A DNA stretch of 42,820 bases from Marmoricola sp. (GTDB taxonomy: Bacteria > Actinomycetota > Actinomycetes > Propionibacteriales > Nocardioidaceae). The stretch lies in NCBI GenBank assembly GCA_025965315.1, contig JAOPXD010000052.1, positions 1-42,820 of the forward strand. The letters run 5' to 3'. The position numbers were made by a program, and so were the translations under genes. Shown here piece by piece: positions 37,351 through 42,820 of the stretch. Within the stretch, counting starts at the first letter, position 1; every line of letters begins with the position of its first letter. A model generated the notes under the pieces. It was not told where the DNA came from and ran no database searches. It was given only the letters and a program-made list of their open reading frames with translations.

Positions 37351-38562
37351 ATGAGTGCACTCCAGCTCTCCGAACCAGACCTGCGGGTTCCGTTGCTCAG
37401 CGCGTCCGACGCGATCGCGGTGGCCGCCGACCTCGCCGACCGGTTCGCCCGGGGGGCAGCCGCCCGCGACCGCGACCGGCTCCTTCCGGTCGACGAGATC
37501 GACGCACTGGCGGCCAGCGGCCTGCTGGCGATCACCGTCCCGGCGGAGCACGGCGGCCCGGACCTGCCGGCCACGACGGTCGCCGAGGTCTTCCGGCTGA
37601 TCGGCCGCGCTGACCCCAACATCGCGCAGATCCCGCACAGCCACTTCGTCTACGCCAACCAGGTCAGGCTGCAGGGCACGACCGCGCAGCAGGCCCGCAT
37701 CTTCGGCGAGCTGCTCGACGGCAAGAAGATCGGCAACGCCCAGTCCGAGCGCGGCACCCAGCACGTCCGCGACTTCCGGACCACCCTCGTCCGCGACGGC
37801 GACGCCTGGCTGCTCAGCGGGACGAAGTTCTACTGCACCGGTTCGTTGTTCGCCGACTGGATCGCCGTCCTCGCGCACCTCGGTGCCGACGGCCCGCTGC
37901 ACATCGCCTGGGTGCCCCGCACTGCTGCGGGCGTCGAGGTCGTCGACGACTGGGACGCGATCGGCCAGCGCACCACCGCGAGCGGGACCGTCCACCTCAC
38001 GGACGTCCGGGTCACCGACGACCTGATCACCGACTTCGCAGTCACCTTCGACGGCCCCTCGACGTACGGCGCCTACGCCCAGCTCCTGCACGCAGCCATC
38101 GACGCCGGCATCGCCCGAGCGGCGCTCGAGGACGCCGCCGAGATCGTCACCACCAAGAGCAGGCCCCACCCCGATGCCGGCGTCGAACGCGCTGCCGACG
38201 ACCCGCTGGTGGTGCACGCGTTCGGGGAGATGGAGCTCGCGGTGAGGGCAGCAGAAGCCCTCGTCGCCGAGGCCGCCCGTCGGGTCGACGCAGCCAACGC
38301 CGACCTCACCGACCGAACAGCAGCCGAAGCCAGCCTCGCCGTCGCCGCTGCTCGAGCGGCCACCACCAGTGCCAGCATCGATACCGCGAGCCGGCTCTTC
38401 GAGGTCGCCGGCACCCGTTCCGCGCTCACCAGCGAGGCGCTCGACCGGCACTGGCGCAACGCCCGCACCCACACCCTCCACGACCCGGCCGGCTGGAAGA
38501 TCCAGCACCTCGGCCGCTGGGCCGTCGACGGCGTACTCCCTCCCCGCCACGGACAGATCTGA
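37351..38562 (+). CDS. sfnB: SfnB-family sulfur acquisition oxidoreductase 2
   Basis: 403 residues, acyl-CoA-dehydrogenase-fold flavoprotein. Key stretches are DEIDALAASGLLAITVPAEH, ADPNIAQIPHSHFVYANQVR, GNAQSERGTQHVRDF, LSGTKFYCTGSLFADWIAV, DDWDAIGQRTTASGTVHL and RHWRNARTHTLHDPAGWK. They match the SfnB family better than its upstream paralogue does. Such enzymes are induced by sulfate limitation and take part in use of dimethyl sulfone or similar compounds. ATG 37351 is chosen for its strong AAGGAGG site; ATG 37318 in frame has none. It heads sulfur unit 2 behind the GTGATCGG cluster. Confidence 0.9.
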   Translation: MSALQLSEPDLRVPLLSASDAIAVAADLADRFARGAAARDRDRLLPVDEIDALAASGLLAITVPAEHGGPDLPATTVAEVFRLIGRADPNIAQIPHSHFVYANQVRLQGTTAQQARIFGELLDGKKIGNAQSERGTQHVRDFRTTLVRDGDAWLLSGTKFYCTGSLFADWIAVLAHLGADGPLHIAWVPRTAAGVEVVDDWDAIGQRTTASGTVHLTDVRVTDDLITDFAVTFDGPSTYGAYAQLLHAAIDAGIARAALEDAAEIVTTKSRPHPDAGVERAADDPLVVHAFGEMELAVRAAEALVAEAARRVDAANADLTDRTAAEASLAVAAARAATTSASIDTASRLFEVAGTRSALTSEALDRHWRNARTHTLHDPAGWKIQHLGRWAVDGVLPPRHGQI

Positions 38563-38575
38563 GAAGGACGACCTG

Positions 38576-39733
38576 ATGAGTCTCACGTTCCACTGGTTCC
38601 TGCCCACCAACGGCGGCGACGGGCGTCACGTCGTCGGCGGCGGCCACGGCGTCGGTGCCGAGAGTGCCGGCCGACCGGCCTCGGTGCCGTACCTGGGCCA
38701 GGTCGCCCGCTCGGCCGAGCAGCTCGGCTTCGAGGCGGCGCTCACCCCGACCGGTGCCTGGTGCGAGGACGCCTGGGTGACCACGGCGGCCCTCAGCTCG
38801 CTCTCCGAGCGGCTCAAGTTCCTGATCGCGTTCCGGCCGGGCCTGACCGCGCCGTTCCTCGCTGCCCAGATGTCCGGCACGTTCCAGAACCTCACCGGTG
38901 GTCGGTTGCTGCTCAACGTCGTCATCGGTGGCGAGAGCCACGAGCAGCGGATGTACGGCGACTTCCTCGACAAGGACGACCGGTACGCCCGTTGCGACGA
39001 GTTCCTGCACATCGTCAAGGAGCTGTGGACCGGCAAGCCGCTGACCTTCCACGGCGAGCACCTCAGCGTCGAGGACGCGGTCCTCGCCCAGGTTCCCGAG
39101 CTGCAACCGGACATCTACTTCGGCGGCTCCTCAGCGGCCGGAATCGCCGTAGCGGCCAGGCATGCCGACGTGTACCTGACCTGGGGCGAGCCGCCTGAGG
39201 CCGTCGCCGAGAAGATCGCCCGGGTCCGCGCCGCAGCAACGGCCGAGGACCGCGAGCTCCGGTTCGGGATCCGGCTGCACACGATCGCGCGGGACACCTC
39301 CGCGGCAGCCTGGGCCGAGGCCGACCGCCTCCTCGAGCACATCTCCGAGGAGGACGTCGCCCGCATCCAGGGCGGCCTCAAGCGCAGCGAGTCGGAGGGC
39401 CAGAAGCGGATGCTCGACCTGAACCGCGGCTCCAAGGACAACCTCGAGGTGTACCCGAACCTGTGGGCCGGCGTCGGCCTGGTCCGCGGCGGTGCCGGTA
39501 CCGCGATGGTCGGGTCGTTCACCGAGATCGCGGACCTGATCGAGGCCTACCAGGCCGTCGGGATCGAGGAGTTCGTGCTGTCGGGCTACCCGCACCTCGA
39601 GGAGGCGTACTGGTTCGGCGAGGGCGTCCTTCCCGAGCTCGAGCGGCGCGGGCTCTGGACCCATCCGCACCCGGTCCGGTCCAGCACCTCGGTCCCCTTC
39701 GGTGCCAGCGCCCGGGCAACGGCGGCGTCATGA
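38576..39733 (+). CDS. ssuD: FMNH2-dependent alkanesulfonate monooxygenase
   Basis: 385 residues. LTFHWFLPTNGGDGRHVVGG is the hallmark SsuD N-terminus. The conserved cysteine is Cys63 (TGAWCEDAW), and Arg233/His235 (GIRLHTIARD) correspond to the catalytic Arg/His pair of E. coli SsuD. The C-terminal VYPNLWAGVGLVRGGAGTAMVGS is also typical. It converts alkanesulfonates with FMNH2 and O2 to aldehydes and sulfite. It starts 13 bases after sfnB with AAGGA upstream and overlaps the FMN reductase by ATGA. In this locus it would perform the last, sulfite-releasing step. Confidence 0.95.
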   Translation: MSLTFHWFLPTNGGDGRHVVGGGHGVGAESAGRPASVPYLGQVARSAEQLGFEAALTPTGAWCEDAWVTTAALSSLSERLKFLIAFRPGLTAPFLAAQMSGTFQNLTGGRLLLNVVIGGESHEQRMYGDFLDKDDRYARCDEFLHIVKELWTGKPLTFHGEHLSVEDAVLAQVPELQPDIYFGGSSAAGIAVAARHADVYLTWGEPPEAVAEKIARVRAAATAEDRELRFGIRLHTIARDTSAAAWAEADRLLEHISEEDVARIQGGLKRSESEGQKRMLDLNRGSKDNLEVYPNLWAGVGLVRGGAGTAMVGSFTEIADLIEAYQAVGIEEFVLSGYPHLEEAYWFGEGVLPELERRGLWTHPHPVRSSTSVPFGASARATAAS

Positions 39734-40236
39734 GCACCGCAGTCGTCGTCGGCAACCCCAAGCCGGCCAGCCGTACCCTCGCCGCAGCCAGCTACCTCGC
39801 ACGGGAGCTCAGCGGTGCCGAACCCGACGTCGTCGTCGATCTCGCCTCTCTCGGGGCAGACCTTCTCGACTGGTCGTCGTCCTCGGTGGCGGCGCTGGTC
39901 GAGCAGGTCGGCGCGGCAGAGCTGGTGGTCGTTGCCAGCCCGACGTACAAGGGCACCTACACCGGGCTGCTGAAGCTGTTCCTGGACCGGTTCGCCGGCG
40001 GTACCGGTCTGCGCGGGGTGGCGGTCCCGCTGATGCTCGGTGCCTCGCCGGCGCACGCACTGGCTCCGGAGCTCTCCCTGCGCCCGGTGCTGACCGAGCT
40101 CGGCGCCACCGTTCCTGGTCGTGGACTGTTCATCCTGGACTCCGGGCACGACGATCCGGCCGCCTACGCCCCCTGGCTCGCGGCAACCCGCCCCGCAGTC
40201 ACAGCGCTACTGACCGGAAGACCGGTGTCGGCATGA
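39730..40236 (+). CDS. NADPH-dependent FMN reductase (SsuE/MsuE-like)
   Basis: 168 residues, flavodoxin-like: VVVGNPKPASRTLAAASYLA (flavin phosphate loop), VVVASPTYKGTYTGLLKLFLDRF and HALAPELSLRPVLTELGA. It supplies FMNH2 to the coupled SsuD and probably to the other monooxygenases. Aligned by eye with E. coli SsuE, the tyrosine of its pi-helix (Tyr118) is replaced here by leucine, so flavin handling may differ. ATG 39730 overlaps the ssuD stop and its stop overlaps the next start. Confidence 0.9.
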   Translation: MSTAVVVGNPKPASRTLAAASYLARELSGAEPDVVVDLASLGADLLDWSSSSVAALVEQVGAAELVVVASPTYKGTYTGLLKLFLDRFAGGTGLRGVAVPLMLGASPAHALAPELSLRPVLTELGATVPGRGLFILDSGHDDPAAYAPWLAATRPAVTALLTGRPVSA

Positions 40237-40730
40237 GCAAGCTCGTCACGAACCAGGACCTCGACCCGGCCCAGCTGCGGCAGGCCTTCGGCATCTTCCC
40301 CACCGGGGTCGTCGCCGTGGCCGCCGAGGTCGACGGCGAGCTCGTGGGGCTCGCGGCGAGCTCCTTCACCAGCGTCAGCCTCGACCCGCCGCTGGTGTCG
40401 TTCTCGATCGCCCGCGAGTCCAAGACCTGGCCCGACCTGCGGCGATCCCCCCACGTCGGCGTGACGGTCCTCGCCGACCACCAGCACGCGGCCTGCCGCC
40501 AGCTGGCCGGGGTACCGGAGCACCGCTTCGACGGCGTGCCGGTCCGGGTCAGCGGTGACGGCGCGGTGACCCTCGACGAGGGTCTCGCCCGGTTCGACTG
40601 CACGATCCACTCCGAGGTCGAGGCCGGCGACCACGTGGTCGTGTTCCTCGAGCTGCACGCGGTCGACCAGACCGACACCAGCAGCCCGCTCGTCTTCCAC
40701 CGGAGCGCGTTCGGCCGACTTGCCGTGTGA
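40233..40730 (+). CDS. Flavin reductase family protein (DszD/HpaC-like)
   Basis: 165 residues, FMN-binding split barrel: LRQAFGIFPTGVVAVAAEVD, GLAASSFTSVSLDPPLVSFS and FHRSAFGRL at the C-terminus. It reduces free flavin with NAD(P)H. A second reductase of a different fold beside the SsuE-like one suggests that the sulfide/sulfone monooxygenases (DszA/DszC types, which in Dsz systems use such reductases) and SsuD each have their preferred partner. ATGA overlap with the upstream gene; it converges on the DUF4012 gene after 3 bases. Confidence 0.92.
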   Translation: MSKLVTNQDLDPAQLRQAFGIFPTGVVAVAAEVDGELVGLAASSFTSVSLDPPLVSFSIARESKTWPDLRRSPHVGVTVLADHQHAACRQLAGVPEHRFDGVPVRVSGDGAVTLDEGLARFDCTIHSEVEAGDHVVVFLELHAVDQTDTSSPLVFHRSAFGRLAV

Positions 40731-40733
40731 GGC

Positions 40734-42755
40734 TCAGTGCTTCGTGTAGTGGATCAGGATCTGCTCGCAGCCCTGTGACCGGAGCTTGTCCAGCTGAGGC
40801 TGGATCGCGTGCTGGCTGGCGATGAACGACAACCGGCGTTGCTCGATCGTCGCGTTCTTCGGCAGCGCCGGTGGCTGCTTCGCGGTGATCTGGCACTTGG
40901 CGGTGATCGGGGTCGCCTGCACCAGGTTCCAGGGCGCGTCCGGCGCGATCTGCAGCGTCGGGCCGCCCGTCGCGGACGTGGTGATGGTCTGGTCGCCCTG
41001 GTTGCTGGTGAAGGTGCGGACGAACGGCTTCTTCCCGAGCAGGATCCGCACCGTGATCTTGTCGTTCGGCGTTCCGGCCTGCGGTCGGACCAGCAGGCTG
41101 TAGCGGCCGTTGCGGACCACGCTGCTCGGCAGGTAGTACGCGAAGTGCCGGACCTTGGTATTTCCTGGCAGGACGTCCTGACCGGCACCGTAGGTGACCA
41201 GTCCGCTCTCGGTTCCCGTGCGCACGTCCAGCTTGTGCTGGGACGCGTCGACCAGCACCGAGCCGGGCGGGGCGTAGATCCGCAGGTAGCTGTCGTAGTC
41301 CGGGTTGATCTTCGACCTCGGTCCGAAGTCGGTCATCGACACGTCGACCTGAGCGACCAGGCGCCCGTTCTTCGCCCGGGAGACCGTGTACGTCGTGTGC
41401 TTGCGAACCCACCGCGTCGCCTTGTCCGACCCGAAATCGGCGTCGGCGAGGGTGAAGATGTCGCTGTGCCTCGGCGCGATCAGTGCGCCGCTCCAACCAG
41501 CACTGTTGAAGACGCTCTGCATCCTCGGGTCGTTCAGGTAGATCTGCAGGTGGCGCACGTTGAACGCGGTGTTGAACGCACCCAGTCCGGCACGCGCCTG
41601 CTTGCCGTGCACGGTGCCGAGCTTGTTGAAGAGCTCCTGGGTGAGCTCGATCAGGAACTTCTTCCGCGGCTTGTCGTGAGGCCGTTTGAGCTCGACGTTG
41701 TAGAGGATCCGCTGGCTCACGTTGGCGGGCGTGACGACATCGGGGAACCCGCGCACCTTCAACGACGTACCGGTCGCGCGCAGCAGGTCCTCGAGGAACT
41801 GCTGGGTGCTGCCGAGAACCCCGTCGACCTTCTGTCCACCGGCGAGGGTGAAGATCTTCTCGGCGGCTCGGGCCGAGGTCGGGAAGTCCGGCCACCAGCC
41901 GGCACCGGTCAACGCCCACGGGTGCTGCTCGTTCGAGCGCAGCGGCTCCGGTGGGTACACCGGCGTCCGCGGGAACGGGAACGCCTTCGCGTCGGCGTAC
42001 TTGGCCATGTGGATCTTGCCGTTGCCGATCTCCAGGATCCCGTAGGACCCGATGAAACCACCCGAGGGCCGCAGCTCCCAGGTGTCCTGGGCCAGGAACA
42101 GCAATCGCAGCGGCCTGCCCGTCCGGGCGCCGCGATCGGCGAGCTCGGTCGCGCCCTGGGCGATCGCGAGCTGCTTGCCGACGCTCGCGAGCGTAGGAGC
42201 GAGCTTGTCCACGGCGCGGGCGAGCGGTCCCGCGAGCGACTCCCCCTGCAGCCGGGCAACGAGGGACTGGGCCGAGGTCACCGCAGTCGCGGTCGCCGTC
42301 AGGCGGGGCGTGATCAGCTTGAGCTGCACCGAGAGCGCCTTCAGGTTGCTGATTCCCGCGGACCCGGTGTCGTCACCGGCCAGCGGTGACGTCGCAGCCA
42401 CCGCCAACAGCCCCGAACCGTCCTGGGTCAGCGTCGTCGCTACCGCGGAGAGCGCCTGCGCAGCCTTGACCTGGCGTCCGACCCACGGAACGGGCCGCAG
42501 CGCGTCGAACTCGAACCCGCCCAGCTTCCCGTGCGCCGACCGGGCTTCGGCCTCTGCCTCGCGCGCCTGCTCGGCGGCGGCGCCCAGATGTCCCTTGCTG
42601 GCCTCCGAGCGAGCCCTGGTCAGGTGCGAGGTGGCGTTGTTCAGCGACGAACGCGCGTGCAGACCCTGGACGCCGGTCCAGATCGCGAGAGCGAGGATCA
42701 CCAGCGCGGGCACCGCGCCCCAACGGGCACAGGTGCGCGCACGGGTGCTGACCAC
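40734..42755 (-). CDS. DUF4012 membrane-anchored extracytoplasmic protein
   Basis: About 673 residues from GTG 42755. One N-terminal helix (VPALVILALAIWTGVQGL) is followed by a helical, alanine-rich region (about residues 35-185). The DUF4012 core has LLFLAQDTWELRPSGGFIGSYGI, VYPPEPLRSNEQHPWALTGAGWWPDFP and VDGVLGSTQQFLEDLL. The family is often found near surface-polysaccharide genes, but its function is unknown. GTG 42755 has GAAGGGA upstream; ATG 42803 is also in frame but lies at or before the transcript start predicted from a TAGCAT box. No obvious partner lies within the window; its upstream neighbours are cut off. Confidence 0.85.
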   Translation of the reverse strand: MVSTRARTCARWGAVPALVILALAIWTGVQGLHARSSLNNATSHLTRARSEASKGHLGAAAEQAREAEAEARSAHGKLGGFEFDALRPVPWVGRQVKAAQALSAVATTLTQDGSGLLAVAATSPLAGDDTGSAGISNLKALSVQLKLITPRLTATATAVTSAQSLVARLQGESLAGPLARAVDKLAPTLASVGKQLAIAQGATELADRGARTGRPLRLLFLAQDTWELRPSGGFIGSYGILEIGNGKIHMAKYADAKAFPFPRTPVYPPEPLRSNEQHPWALTGAGWWPDFPTSARAAEKIFTLAGGQKVDGVLGSTQQFLEDLLRATGTSLKVRGFPDVVTPANVSQRILYNVELKRPHDKPRKKFLIELTQELFNKLGTVHGKQARAGLGAFNTAFNVRHLQIYLNDPRMQSVFNSAGWSGALIAPRHSDIFTLADADFGSDKATRWVRKHTTYTVSRAKNGRLVAQVDVSMTDFGPRSKINPDYDSYLRIYAPPGSVLVDASQHKLDVRTGTESGLVTYGAGQDVLPGNTKVRHFAYYLPSSVVRNGRYSLLVRPQAGTPNDKITVRILLGKKPFVRTFTSNQGDQTITTSATGGPTLQIAPDAPWNLVQATPITAKCQITAKQPPALPKNATIEQRRLSFIASQHAIQPQLDKLRSQGCEQILIHYTKH

Positions 42756-42806
42756 TGCTGTCCCTTCGCCCACGACAACCAAGCTCTGTCGCGGCCCGGC
42801 CATCGC

Positions 42807-42812
42807 ATGCTA
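42807..42812 (-). promoter_or_regulatory. -10 box (TAGCAT) of the DUF4012 gene
   Basis: On the minus strand TAGCAT would start transcription near 42800, leaving a leader of about 45 nt with the GAAGGGA ribosome-binding site (minus strand, 42767-42761) before GTG 42755. Confidence 0.35.
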
Positions 42813-42820
42813 CGCGGAGC

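Noticed and set aside
27970..40730. A complete Dsz 4S desulfurisation operon
   Set aside because: DszA- and DszC-like enzymes are present, but no DszB-like desulfinase gene lies among them; SsuD takes the last position instead.
40900..40925. GTGATCGG-like sequence within the DUF4012 gene
   Set aside because: GATCGG is common in coding DNA of this GC content; this copy is isolated and inside a gene.
1..42820. CRISPR arrays, tRNA/rRNA genes, insertion sequences, prophage genes and classic hairpin-plus-U-tract terminators
   Set aside because: None was recognised by eye. Convergent genes mostly end within a few bases of each other or overlap, leaving little room for intrinsic terminators.

Overview
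The window reads as chromosome of a high-GC actinobacterium, most like a Nocardioides-type (Nocardioidaceae) organism. This rests on the very high GC, frequent GTG starts and 4-base ATGA/GTGA gene overlaps. It also rests on a mycothiol-dependent-isomerase-fold protein, an F420-type luciferase-like oxidoreductase, a DUF222/HNH protein and an actinobacterial cysteine leader peptide. Many genes have a TANNNT box 6-7 nt before the start codon, the usual signature of leaderless transcripts. I saw no rRNA, tRNA, CRISPR array, prophage or insertion sequence.

Left part (1-9403). The tail of a D-amino-acid-type operon comes first (DUF1611/DgcN-like protein, ornithine/alanine-racemase-like enzyme, small methyltransferase). 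Next are galE, a DUF1272 zinc-ribbon protein, an SDR oxidoreductase and an MDMPI-fold protein. These are followed by a DUF1304 membrane protein, an AraC regulator divergent from a Baeyer-Villiger-type monooxygenase, a DUF2834 membrane protein and a sugar/maltose O-acetyltransferase.

Middle part A (9410-18927). Seven same-strand genes overlap end to end: GT2 glycosyltransferase, DUF2064 nucleotidyltransferase-like protein, methyltransferase, membrane-anchored sulfite-oxidase/YedY-type molybdoenzyme, small membrane protein, response regulator and histidine kinase. Divergent from them is a polytopic GT-C-like membrane protein. Facing it is an operon of F420-type LLM oxidoreductase, methylthioadenosine phosphorylase and an unusual extended-SDR epimerase. 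The combination MTA phosphorylase + epimerase + DUF2064 + GT2 + GT-C matches the gene content I recall for the M. tuberculosis Rv0535-Rv0541c region, linked to methylthioxylose on lipoarabinomannan. I therefore read it as a candidate methylthio-pentose glycan pathway with extra redox and sensory parts. A KstR-type palindrome overlaps the promoter of the LLM/phosphorylase/epimerase operon.

Middle part B (18924-26700). A 52-codon leaderless small ORF and a DUF222/HNH endonuclease gene come first. They are followed by a four-gene operon of molybdopterin hydroxylase (Tat-exported large subunit, 2Fe-2S subunit, XdhC-type maturation factor) plus an Old Yellow Enzyme, divergent from an AraC regulator.

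Right part (26701-40730) is a large organosulfur-acquisition locus. A LysR regulator is divergent from a transcription unit that begins with a 28-residue leader peptide ending in Cys-Leu-Cys-Arg. The unit encodes two DszA/NtaA-type FMN monooxygenases, a complete Dpp/Opp-type ABC importer with both ATPases fused, and a DszC/SfnB-type flavin monooxygenase. A second unit encodes another SfnB-type enzyme, an SsuD alkanesulfonate monooxygenase and two different flavin reductases. The same GTGATCGG element lies 50-100 bp upstream of both inferred promoters, which suggests a shared regulator, plausibly the LysR protein. Together these genes could import an organosulfur compound, oxidise its sulfur stepwise and release sulfite under cysteine limitation. 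The window closes with a DUF4012 membrane-anchored protein.
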